A program made the position numbers and the translations under genes. From Bacillota bacterium (GTDB lineage Bacteria > Bacillota > Dethiobacteria > DTU022), in the NCBI GenBank assembly GCA_033549065.1, contig JAWSUE010000004.1, positions 1-64,000 on the forward strand: DNA of 64,000 nucleotides, given 5' to 3'. This document shows, in pieces, positions 52,489-60,648 of the stretch; the stretch's first letter is position 1, and each line of letters starts with the position of its first letter. Below the pieces are notes generated by a model. That model made no database searches. It was not told the origin of the DNA and saw only the letters and a program-made list of their open reading frames with translations.

Positions 52489-52928
52489 CTGGCATCCCTC
52501 ATCTTTCTGTTCGGCCCCAGGGCCTTGATCTTTTCGGTAATCGTCTCCATCTCTTCTGCGAATTTATCGCCCTCAGAGCTTGATATCCACCTTACCTCAA
52601 AACGTTCCGGCTCAAATCCGGCAAATTCAACGAGCTTCTTAAACGCGGAGAGGCGGCGGCGACCGTGATAGTTACCCGTTGTGTAATGGCAATCTCCCGG
52701 GTGGCAGCCGGCAACAAGAACACCATCAGCGCCTCGCTGAAATGCCCGGAGGACGAACATGGGGTTCATTCTTCCCGAACAGGGAACACGTATAACCTTC
52801 ACGTTGGAGGGGTAGCTCATCCTGCTGGTTCCGGCAAGGTCTCCGCCGGCATAACTACACCAGGTGCAGCAGAAGGCAACAATCAGGGGTTCCCAGTTAG
52901 CTTTGGTTTCGTTTAGCGCTGTAGACAT
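52470..52928 (-). CDS. flxD: FlxD/MvhD-like 2Fe-2S protein
   Basis: 152 residues. VAFCCTWCSYAGGDLAGTSR, VIRVPCSGRMNP and VAGCHPGDCHYTTGN contain the conserved Cys set of MvhD, the subunit that links an electron donor module to HdrA. In methanogens it joins hydrogenase to HdrABC; here the partner is the Flx module. GGAGGT site before the ATG; the start overlaps hdrA by 16 nt. Confidence 0.93.
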   Translation of the reverse strand: MSTALNETKANWEPLIVAFCCTWCSYAGGDLAGTSRMSYPSNVKVIRVPCSGRMNPMFVLRAFQRGADGVLVAGCHPGDCHYTTGNYHGRRRLSAFKKLVEFAGFEPERFEVRWISSSEGDKFAEEMETITEKIKALGPNRKMRDARWQSVT

Positions 52929-54898
52929 ATGGCATCCACCTCCGCCAAAATTTGTTCGTTTGTAAAGCCTCTCAGATTAATTGACCCTGACCGGCATATA
53001 ACGGTGCATGATCCACAGCCCTGACAGAGTGACGGATTGACTTCGGCAACCGTACGCTGCAGAGTGCCTCCGTGATATCGTTCTTCAATTTCAACCGGGT
53101 TAATTGCATTGTATGGACAGACTGCCTCACAGTAGAGGCAACCGGAACACTCAGCCTGATTAACTTCAGCAGTGCATGCCTCTCCCTTAAGGAGTTCTTT
53201 GGAGAGCAAACCGATTGCTTTTACCGCTGCCGCGCCGGCCTGGGCAACTGTATCGGGTATATCTTTCGGAGCCTGGCAGGCACCGGCGATAAATATACCG
53301 GCAGTATGAGTTTCTACCGGCTTTAGCTTGGGATGTGCTTCATTAAAGAATTTGTAACTGTCGCTGTTTATACCGACAATCCGTCCCAATTCAGTTGCAT
53401 CTGATCGGGCAATTGCCGCAGCAGCGAGGACTACCATATCAGCGTTGATCTCAATCGTTTTCCCACTGAGCGAATCAACTCCCCGGACAACCAGGTAATC
53501 ATTTTCAGGGAATATTTTCCCAACCTGACCTCTCAGGTAGGCAACATCGTATTCTTCTGCAGCCCGGCGTTGAAACTCCTCATAACCCTTCCCTGCTGTT
53601 CTGACATCAATATAAAATACATAACTTTTTGCATCCGGTAATTTTTCCTTGAGCAGTAAGGCCTGCTTGGCAGTGTACATGCAGCATATCTTTGAACAGT
53701 AATTCATTCCGCGTGCTTTGTCACGAGAACCGACACACTGGATGAAAACAACTTTTTTGGGCGGTTTGCCATCTGAAAGACGGACTACCTTGCCCGCTGT
53801 AGGTCCTGAAGCATTAAAGAGCCTCTCGAATTCAAGACCGGTAAGGATATCAGGATGCTGGCCGTAACCATATTCTCCGTAAATTGAAGGATCAAGCTGG
53901 TCGAAACCCGTAGCTACAACGATAACTCCGTAACGACGTTCGAGTATTTCATCCTGCTGTTCATAGTCAACAGCCTGAGGAGGACATTCCTTGGCACAGA
54001 TCTGGCAACGCCCTTTCTTGAAATAGAGGCAGTTTTCACGGTCGATGACCGGTATGTTAGGCACAGCCTGAGGAAAAGGCACATAAATCGCTTTTCGTTT
54101 AGCCCTGCCCATTTCAAATTCTGAAGGGGCTTTTGCCGGGCATTTTTCATAGCATATGCCGCAACCCGTACACTTGACCGGATCTATACTGCGTGCTTTC
54201 TGCCTTATCTTAACATCAAACTGGCCGACAAAACCTTTCACCTCTTCAACCTCGGAGTAAGTAATCAGGTTAATATTCGGATGCTGGGCTGCTTCAACCA
54301 TCTTTGGGGTCAGAATACATGCCGAGCAGTCAAGCGTTGGAAAAGTTTTCTCAAGCTGAGCCATGCGCCCGCCTATACTCGGTTCCCGTTCAACTAAATC
54401 GACAACATAACCCGCTTCAGCTATATCCAGTGCAGTCTGTATACCGGCGATCCCTCCACCGATAACCAGAGCTCTCTTCTCAACCTCAATGGCCGGGGCT
54501 TCCAGGGGATCATTCAGCGCAGCCTTGGCCGCAGCCGCCCTGACGAGAGCGACCGCTTTTGGGGTTGCTTCGTCCATGTTACGATGCACCCATGAACAAT
54601 GCTCTCTGATGTTAGCCACTTCAACCATATATGGATTAAGCCCGGCTTCAGAGGCTGCCTTGCGGAATGTTTGCTCGTGCATTCGCGGCGAACAGGTACC
54701 TACCACCACCCGATCGAGGTTGTTATCTTTAATAGCATTTTTAATTATATCCTGTCCCATTTCAGAACAGAGATACCGGTAATCATCAGCGTGCACCACA
54801 CCGGGGAAGCTGCGGGACGCTTTAACAGTTTTCTCAATATCTACCGTGCCGGCAATATTGGTACCGCAGTGACAGATAAATACTCCCGTTCTCGGCAA
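52913..54898 (-). CDS. hdrA: HdrA, FAD-containing heterodisulfide-reductase subunit
   Basis: 661 residues. N-terminal GVFICHCGTNIAG domain, FAD-binding VIGGGIAGIQTALDIAEAG, the EREPSIGGRMAQLEKTFPTLDCSAC insertion with Cys, 4Fe-4S motifs CTGCGICYEKCP and CQICAKECPP, and two C-terminal ferredoxin motifs (CSGCLYCEAVCPYNAINP and CQGCGSCTVICRSG). HdrA's flavin is the site of electron bifurcation. No ATG is available; TTG 54898 is 9 nt after GGGAGG, while TTG 54907 directly abuts that site. Follows hdrC by 15 nt. Confidence 0.94.
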   Translation of the reverse strand: MPRTGVFICHCGTNIAGTVDIEKTVKASRSFPGVVHADDYRYLCSEMGQDIIKNAIKDNNLDRVVVGTCSPRMHEQTFRKAASEAGLNPYMVEVANIREHCSWVHRNMDEATPKAVALVRAAAAKAALNDPLEAPAIEVEKRALVIGGGIAGIQTALDIAEAGYVVDLVEREPSIGGRMAQLEKTFPTLDCSACILTPKMVEAAQHPNINLITYSEVEEVKGFVGQFDVKIRQKARSIDPVKCTGCGICYEKCPAKAPSEFEMGRAKRKAIYVPFPQAVPNIPVIDRENCLYFKKGRCQICAKECPPQAVDYEQQDEILERRYGVIVVATGFDQLDPSIYGEYGYGQHPDILTGLEFERLFNASGPTAGKVVRLSDGKPPKKVVFIQCVGSRDKARGMNYCSKICCMYTAKQALLLKEKLPDAKSYVFYIDVRTAGKGYEEFQRRAAEEYDVAYLRGQVGKIFPENDYLVVRGVDSLSGKTIEINADMVVLAAAAIARSDATELGRIVGINSDSYKFFNEAHPKLKPVETHTAGIFIAGACQAPKDIPDTVAQAGAAAVKAIGLLSKELLKGEACTAEVNQAECSGCLYCEAVCPYNAINPVEIEERYHGGTLQRTVAEVNPSLCQGCGSCTVICRSGSINLRGFTNEQILAEVDAICLQR

Positions 54899-54913
54899 AG
54901 TCCACAACCTCCC

Positions 54914-55309
54914 TTATTTGTTATATTTACGGAAACCGCTGACCAAAGCCTGCTGTGGCAGTTTTTTTAACTGCTCGGGTGTAAGGTCTGCGGGTCCAAA
55001 TTTATTTCCATCCCGGCGGCGCAGCATAACCAGTCGAATACCTTCCATCATCCTGGCCAGATCAAGATCACGTGGACAGCGTGCTGCGCAGGTGAAACAG
55101 GAAGCACAGATCCAGGGCGTTTTGCTTTTTGCCAGGTCTTCTTCCAGACCGAGCTGTAAATAGCGGATTACCTGGTGTGGCAGTAAATCCATGGCGGCAG
55201 TTACCGGACAGGCAGCACTGCACTTGGCACACTGAAAACAGCACGAAGGATCCTGCCCGCTTTGCATACGCATTTCATCTATTAAACGGCTTTTACTGCT
55301 CGCTGTCAT
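54914..55309 (-). CDS. hdrC: HdrC, ferredoxin-like heterodisulfide-reductase subunit
   Basis: 131 residues with two 4Fe-4S motifs, CFQCAKCSAACPV near residue 24 and CASCFTCAARCPRDL near 68. It carries electrons between HdrA and the catalytic HdrB. AAGGAGG site before the ATG; its start overlaps the 3' end of hdrB by 17 nt. Confidence 0.93.
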   Translation of the reverse strand: MTASSKSRLIDEMRMQSGQDPSCCFQCAKCSAACPVTAAMDLLPHQVIRYLQLGLEEDLAKSKTPWICASCFTCAARCPRDLDLARMMEGIRLVMLRRRDGNKFGPADLTPEQLKKLPQQALVSGFRKYNK

Positions 55310-56132
55310 TACTGCTTCGCCTCCTTTCCAGGGCTGATGATATCAGTTGATCAAATTGTAAGCCGAGCGCCTCTGCAAGAAGTTCACTGAAATAATAGAT
55401 TTTGATGGGAGTTTTGCCGTCTTCTTCAGCACAGTTTTCAAGGTTGTAACGGCAAAGGGGGCAGGCAGTAATCAGCGCTTCCGCACCGACATTTCGGGCG
55501 GAATCTAGAATTTTTGCCACCGTATCGCGGGCAACCCCTTCTTCAGTAACCGAGAGATAAGCGCCACAGCATTCGATGCGATAGGGAGTCTTAACAACAT
55601 CAGCACCCAGGGCTTTTAACAAATCTTCCATGATTGAGGGATTTTCAGGATCATCAAACTGCATAACCTTTGAAGGCCTCAATAATAGACAACCATAATA
55701 GGCTGCTACTTTTCGTCCTTCAAGTGGCTTTTTAACCATTTCAGCAAGCTTATCAAAGCCAAGGTCATCGCGAAGGACTTCCAGAAAATGAAGAACCCGC
55801 CCCTCACCGGTATAGTCGACTTCGAGGTAGTCTGTAACTTTATTACGGGCATCTTCATTACGCTGCATCAATTCCTGAGCTCTTTTTAAAACGTGGTGGC
55901 AGGCGGCACACAGAGATACCAGCGGTTCACCTTCTGCCGCAGCAAGGGTTCGAACCGGGGAGAGAAGAGTGATCAGCTCATCTTCATACAATGGATAAAC
56001 AGCACCGCAGCACTGCCATTCATCCAGTTCGATCAGCTGGATTCCCAGGGCTGCAGCAGCAGCCATTGTGGCATTTTCCATGTTTTTTGCCTGTCCTTTG
56101 AGGGTACATCCTGGAAAATAACGATAGCGCAC
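55293..56132 (-). CDS. hdrB: HdrB, catalytic subunit with two CCG domains
   Basis: 279 residues. YFPGCTLKGQAKNMENAT, then WQCCGAVYP and CAACHHVLKRA make the first CCG motif; YYGCLLLRP, RIECCGAYLSV and TACPLCRYNLE the second. In methanogens these hold the non-cubane clusters that reduce CoM-S-S-CoB. Bacteria lack that disulfide, so the thiol/disulfide partner is unknown (a protein such as DsrC, or a small thiol, has been proposed for related systems). GTG start with AGGAGGTG site. First gene of the operon. Confidence 0.94.
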   Translation of the reverse strand: MRYRYFPGCTLKGQAKNMENATMAAAAALGIQLIELDEWQCCGAVYPLYEDELITLLSPVRTLAAAEGEPLVSLCAACHHVLKRAQELMQRNEDARNKVTDYLEVDYTGEGRVLHFLEVLRDDLGFDKLAEMVKKPLEGRKVAAYYGCLLLRPSKVMQFDDPENPSIMEDLLKALGADVVKTPYRIECCGAYLSVTEEGVARDTVAKILDSARNVGAEALITACPLCRYNLENCAEEDGKTPIKIYYFSELLAEALGLQFDQLISSALERRRSSNDSEQ

Positions 56133-56278
56133 TAAAGCGCACCTCCTATGGGCAGGTTAATAAAAAGCTAAATAACTAGATTCGACAGGAGTAAAAAAAC
56201 ACCTTTATAAATTTTAAAATAATAATTATAAATTTTAGAATCAATAAAAACTGTCAGGGGGACGGGGTTGTTGACAAC

Positions 56279-56992
56279 TTATTGCCAGAAAGAGCTTTTT
56301 AATAATGCAGAGCGAAATTTTTCACGTAGGTCAGGATAGCGGGTAACAAGTCCTTCAAAAAGTTCAGCTATTTCTTTTCGCTTTGTTTCACCACTGATGG
56401 GACAGGGGTTTTTAAGTAAGGGCAGGTTTTCCCTTGTAACAAGGGAAGCGAGGGTTTTTTCAGGCAGCTGGATCAGCGGTCTGATCATGTAGAGATCTGT
56501 GCGATCGAGGTAGGTAACCGGTTTAAAGGTTCCCATAAATCCGGTATAGATAAGATTTAGCATGAAGGTTTGTACTGCATCATCAAGATGGTGTCCCAGG
56601 GCAACCTTGTTACTTCCAATCTTTTTTGCTGCCTGGTGCAGAGCACCACGACGCATATTTGCGCAAAGCGCACATGGATTTTTCTCTTTCCTGGTCTCAA
56701 ATACTATCCGGGCAATCGCAGTTTCTTCAACATGTAACGGGATTTGCAGTTTTCTGGCGAGCAATTCAATTGGATCAAGGTTAACCGGCCAACCAAGATG
56801 AACATAAACTGCATGGAGATCATAATCAAAGGGGGCATGCTTTCTGAATAGATTCAGGATGTATAGCAGGGCGGCGCTATCCTTTCCCCCGGAAAGACCG
56901 ACTGCTACTTTATCACCCTCGCTGATCATCTTGAAATTGTAAATTGTTCTTTTTACCCTGGTGAAAAACCATTTTCCATCGCTACGGCGCAA
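56279..56992 (-). CDS. TtcA-like PP-loop tRNA thiolation protein
   Basis: 237 residues. The PP-loop VGLSGGKDSAALLYIL near residue 33 binds ATP, PCALCANMRRGAL supplies a CxxC pair, GHHLDDAVQTFMLNL is a conserved helix and LLKNPCPISG a third Cys. This is the TtcA family (2-thiocytidine at tRNA position 32) or a close relative of unknown target. Start is TTG. It lies 146 nt upstream of hdrB on the same strand. Confidence 0.88.
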   Translation of the reverse strand: MRRSDGKWFFTRVKRTIYNFKMISEGDKVAVGLSGGKDSAALLYILNLFRKHAPFDYDLHAVYVHLGWPVNLDPIELLARKLQIPLHVEETAIARIVFETRKEKNPCALCANMRRGALHQAAKKIGSNKVALGHHLDDAVQTFMLNLIYTGFMGTFKPVTYLDRTDLYMIRPLIQLPEKTLASLVTRENLPLLKNPCPISGETKRKEIAELFEGLVTRYPDLREKFRSALLKSSFWQ

Positions 56993-57191
56993 TGCTCGGG
57001 CATCCTTTCGCCTTCCAGTTTAGCTACTTAAATAAGCTTTTCAGCCTTATTTATTTATAATATATAACTAGAGTGCTGACAACGCTGAAGTTTAAATGAA
57101 ATCGGATGTACAGGATAAATACATTGTGCTTGTCTATCCATGTTATAATAATTTGGACAGCAATTTTGATTTCTTTTATGGAGGCACTTAA

Positions 57192-57302
57192 TTGGCACGC
57201 CACCTGAAAAAAACCACGAAACGACGCAAACATCCCTGGAGACTTGTGCTAATATTTTCTGTATTAGCCTTTATTTTGGGATACTGGATCACTGCCTTTT
57301 GA
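57192..57302 (+). CDS. Small basic membrane protein (36 aa)
   Basis: TTG start 8 nt after GGAGG; a strongly basic N-terminus (MARHLKKTTKRRKHP) is followed by one hydrophobic helix (LVLIFSVLAFILGYWITAF). The TATAAT at 57144-57149 may be its -10 element, though no good -35 is seen. The charge layout predicts an inside-out single-span protein. No family is recognised. Confidence 0.5.
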   Translation: MARHLKKTTKRRKHPWRLVLIFSVLAFILGYWITAF

Positions 57303-57316
57303 CTGGAAACAATCTG

Positions 57317-59092
57317 CTACCTCTTTTGAAAAACAACTTCAATAGGCGGTAATTTTTTCTTCCTTTTTTCGTTTACGAAAAAAGCAAATGAATGCTTATC
57401 GGGTATGACAATTACCTGTAACCTGCGTACTCTGGATGCCAGCCGTTCTATATATGACCAAAACCTTCCCGCTGTTTTTTCAGAAACAAACCCGAGCCCT
57501 TCCATGTTAATTACCAGTTGGCTGTATTGTTTTGTAAGCGGTCCATTCAGGGAACGTTTAAGATCTTTTATCTGTAAGCTGTTGATCAAACCTCTCAGTT
57601 TTAAATACAAAATTCCTTTTTGCTCGGATATCGAAATCTTTAAGTGTGATTTAGCGACATTCAAATCCATTCTCGGATAGTCCGTTCCTCTGAATAACCG
57701 ATAAAATAGAGCGATCGGTTTTTCAGCCGGAGTTTTATTCTGTTTTAGAAGTTTATAGTACCAACGGTTTCGACGTTCGAAATGTCTGGTCAGAATCCAT
57801 CCAATTGTCCTGTGGATCGCTGTTGCCCAACCGGTAAGCGGAACATTAAGAAAAATATTCCTGAAAGAATAGAATTTTTTCAGGGCTTTAACCGATTCAA
57901 GCTGGAGTTCTTCAGCAGGAATAAGGGCAGGCTGAAATACGGTATGGTGACCATCGTAAAGTGACCAGTCACGGGTTAAAATCCTTCCCTCTTTTTCCAG
58001 TTTATCGTAGAAAGCAGTCCCCGGAAATGGGGTTAGTGTCATAAACTGAATACTATCAATCCTATTCTGCAGTGCAAAGTCTTTAGTCTGTCTGATCGTA
58101 TCGACAGTATCTGCTTCACCACCGAAAACGAACATACCATGAATTCTTATACCGTGATTATGAAAGCAGTTGATTGCTTTTTCAATATCTTCTATCGTTT
58201 GCTGTTTTTGAAAATCTTTCAGTGTTTCGGGGTTGATAGATTCAAAACCTATATAGACTATTCCACAACCCGAAAGTTTCATCAGGCTTAAAAGCTCTTC
58301 ATCCCGGGCAGCATCTACCCGAACCTGTGCACCCCATCGATTTAGCTTTATCCCACGATCAATAATTCCCCTTAGCAGCTCCTTGGTCAGCCCGGGGTTA
58401 GCTGTGAAATTATCATCACAGAAAAATATATTTTTGCCTTCATAACGCTCCAGCTCCTGCAATACGCTTTCAGTGCAACGATGTCGATAGCGTCTTCCGA
58501 ACATCTCGGTTACACAACAGAAGGTACAGCTAAAAGGGCATCCTCTGGATGTCATGACAGGAATAGTCCGCAATTTTGAATGACCATTGAATAAAGAGAG
58601 GTCCGGTATGGGAAAGGAGTCCATGTCTATCTTTATTTCGGACCCGGGGTTATGGATTTCTTCTCCATTACACCAGTAAGATATTCCGGGAATATCATGT
58701 TTCAGTTTGTTTTCTTCTATAGATTGAATGAGTGGAAGAAAAGTTTCTTCCGCTTCTCCACGTACTACATAATCAGCAAATTTGAGAGCTTCTTCAGGTA
58801 AAAAAGTAGCATGAATACCACCGATAACGACCGGAATATTATTTGTTCTCAATAAACCGGCTATCTGATATGCTTCACGACAGGTAGCTGTTGTTGTAGA
58901 TATACCGACAAGATCTGCTGCAAGCAACTTTTCCATGGGCAATGAATCTGCGGTTCCCATATATATTTCAACATCATACCCTTTGTTTTTTAGTTGTGTG
59001 GCTAGAATAGGCAGCCCCAGGCGGGGCATACGGACATGCTTGTAGACATGGTCTTCCTTCGATTGAGGTTCAACCAGTAAGATCTTATTCAT
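57317..59092 (-). CDS. B12-binding-domain radical SAM protein with C-terminal STAS-like domain
   Basis: 591 residues. An N-terminal Rossmann-like cobalamin-binding-type domain (KILLVEPQ to VVIGGIHATFLPEEAL, about 1-125; the usual DxHxxG is not evident), a radical SAM core with C185xxxC189xxC192 (RGCPFSCTFC), FFCDDNF, and GFESINPETLKDFQKQQT, then a connecting region rich in aromatic and basic residues to about 480. The last 110 residues look like a STAS/anti-sigma-antagonist fold (LKISISEQKGILYLKLRG, then YSQLVINMEGLGFVSEKTAG). Such a fusion is unusual. Possibly modifies a lipid or natural product; substrate unknown. Confidence 0.88.
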   Translation of the reverse strand: MNKILLVEPQSKEDHVYKHVRMPRLGLPILATQLKNKGYDVEIYMGTADSLPMEKLLAADLVGISTTTATCREAYQIAGLLRTNNIPVVIGGIHATFLPEEALKFADYVVRGEAEETFLPLIQSIEENKLKHDIPGISYWCNGEEIHNPGSEIKIDMDSFPIPDLSLFNGHSKLRTIPVMTSRGCPFSCTFCCVTEMFGRRYRHRCTESVLQELERYEGKNIFFCDDNFTANPGLTKELLRGIIDRGIKLNRWGAQVRVDAARDEELLSLMKLSGCGIVYIGFESINPETLKDFQKQQTIEDIEKAINCFHNHGIRIHGMFVFGGEADTVDTIRQTKDFALQNRIDSIQFMTLTPFPGTAFYDKLEKEGRILTRDWSLYDGHHTVFQPALIPAEELQLESVKALKKFYSFRNIFLNVPLTGWATAIHRTIGWILTRHFERRNRWYYKLLKQNKTPAEKPIALFYRLFRGTDYPRMDLNVAKSHLKISISEQKGILYLKLRGLINSLQIKDLKRSLNGPLTKQYSQLVINMEGLGFVSEKTAGRFWSYIERLASRVRRLQVIVIPDKHSFAFFVNEKRKKKLPPIEVVFQKR

Positions 59093-59226
59093 TTATGACA
59101 CTCCCCCTTGGTTTTAATACGGACAGAAATAATGCTGATAAGTGCACTTATTTGGCAATCCTTATAAATATGTCCGCAATTATACCGGAGCGTCATTGGT
59201 GCTTCGGAATCTTTTATTGAGACCTT

Positions 59227-59251
59227 AGGGGTAGGATTTTATCCTACCCCT
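59227..59251. repeat. Perfect 11-bp hairpin between DUF4870 and radical SAM genes
   Basis: AGGGGTAGGAT (59227-59237), TTT, ATCCTACCCCT (59241-59251). Very stable, but no U-tract on either strand. Acts on the minus strand as a transcript barrier, a processing site or an attenuated terminator. Confidence 0.6.
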
Positions 59252-59282
59252 ATTCAAAGGAATAATTCTATATAACCTGATT

Positions 59283-59639
59283 CTACTTGATAAACCGGAT
59301 GCACAGCGGATACTGATAATCCTCTCCGTTATTTGTTTTTACGGTAGCAATAATGATCATGATCAGAGAGAATATACCAACTGCAATCAGCAATAATACT
59401 CCGATTACTATAATAGTCAGTATACCGGCTACGATCGCATAGATGGTGATCGAAATCTGGAAGTTAAGTGATTCTTTACCCTGCTTGTCTACCCATGCTG
59501 ACTGATCTTTCTTAATCAACCAAACAACAAGCGGCCCGATGATGTTGCCAAAAGGAATAATAAAGCCGGCAAGTGCAGCCAGATGAGCTAGCATTCCAAA
59601 CGTTTTTTCTTCCTGGGTTAACTGTATACCATTTGTCAT
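59283..59639 (-). CDS. DUF4870 (Tic20-like) membrane protein
   Basis: 118 residues: TQEEKTFGMLAHLAALAGF, a Pro/Gly-rich turn (GNIIGPLVVWLIKKDQ), the conserved GKESLNFQISITIYAIV and two further helices, ending in YQYPLCIRFIK. This is the DUF4870 pattern of small four-helix membrane proteins of unknown function. GGAGGG site before the ATG. Confidence 0.93.
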   Translation of the reverse strand: MTNGIQLTQEEKTFGMLAHLAALAGFIIPFGNIIGPLVVWLIKKDQSAWVDKQGKESLNFQISITIYAIVAGILTIIVIGVLLLIAVGIFSLIMIIIATVKTNNGEDYQYPLCIRFIK

Positions 59640-59744
59640 TAGAATCCCTCCTTAATATCAGTATGCCGGTAATCGAAACCCGACTCTTGTTTAATCATAA
59701 GCGATTATGCCGATTATTTCAAGTGTTCCGGCTAAACTATAGAT

Positions 59745-60632
59745 TTAATCATAATACTGGGGCTTTGAATCCAGGTATTCATTTAGGGTGAGTCCATATG
59801 CTTTCCATTCAGCAGCTGCACCCACCCCGATGTAACGATAATGCCATGGCTCAAATATATATCCCGTTATCTCTTCCTTTCCTTCCGGGTAACTCAAAAC
59901 AAAGCCAAATCGGTGTGCATTTTCAGCAAGCCATTGCCCCTGTTCTGTCCGGGCAAAAGCCGCCTTAAGATCAACGTCAGTTCCTCCAAAATCGACAGTA
60001 GTGCCCAACTGATGCTCAGACTGGCCCGCCCTGGCACTGAAGCGGTTAGCCTGGGTTTCACCATACCTGTTCGCATAACTTTGAAAAAGGCTCTTTTGAT
60101 AACTATAGCTGCGATATGCCGAGATGATCTTAAGAATAACCCCGTCTGCTTCAGCAGCATTCCAGAGATCGGTCAGGTACATCAAAGCTTCTTCCCTTAA
60201 ATATAGTTCTCTGGAAGGAAACATGTATGCCGGAATAGGGCTTAAATCAGTTGGATGATAGTCACTTTTCAGGGTTGTTTCTTTTGTCACCAGGGCCAAC
60301 AGGTAATCACCGTCAGAAACTACTTTTACACCGGAAAGATTCTCATTATCACTTTCATGATCTATTAATGGTGAACCATCTTCCGGGTTATCTTCTTCTG
60401 GAGGAACATCTATTTCAGATTCATCTTCACCAATTTCTTCATCTCCCGAATCCGATGAAGACCCGTTTGCCTCTTCATTATTTAGATCATCTTCTTCAGC
60501 CACTTCCAGTGGCAAATCCTGCGATGCCTGGTCACAGCCGGTTAGATTAAGGGTTAAAACCACAGTAAAGAGAATGATAATAAACATGCTTATATATTTA
60601 ATAGTTAATTCAAGATCTGAGCGATTTAACAA
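59745..60632 (-). CDS. VanY-type (M15) D-alanyl-D-alanine carboxypeptidase, lipoprotein
   Basis: 295 residues from TTG 60632, chosen because GGAGG lies 8 nt upstream; a longer frame to 60692 would run into tkt. A signal peptide ends in a lipobox (TLNLTGCDQ), so the protein is a lipoprotein. An acidic, Ser/Glu/Asp-rich linker of about 60 residues follows. The M15 domain has the zinc motif SEHQLGTTVDFG (SxHxxGxxxD) and the closing FEPWHYRYIG (ExxWH). It trims peptidoglycan stem peptides. It begins 16 nt after tkt on the same strand. Confidence 0.92.
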   Translation of the reverse strand: MLNRSDLELTIKYISMFIIILFTVVLTLNLTGCDQASQDLPLEVAEEDDLNNEEANGSSSDSGDEEIGEDESEIDVPPEEDNPEDGSPLIDHESDNENLSGVKVVSDGDYLLALVTKETTLKSDYHPTDLSPIPAYMFPSRELYLREEALMYLTDLWNAAEADGVILKIISAYRSYSYQKSLFQSYANRYGETQANRFSARAGQSEHQLGTTVDFGGTDVDLKAAFARTEQGQWLAENAHRFGFVLSYPEGKEEITGYIFEPWHYRYIGVGAAAEWKAYGLTLNEYLDSKPQYYD

Positions 60633-60648
60633 TAAGGAGCCTCCATAT

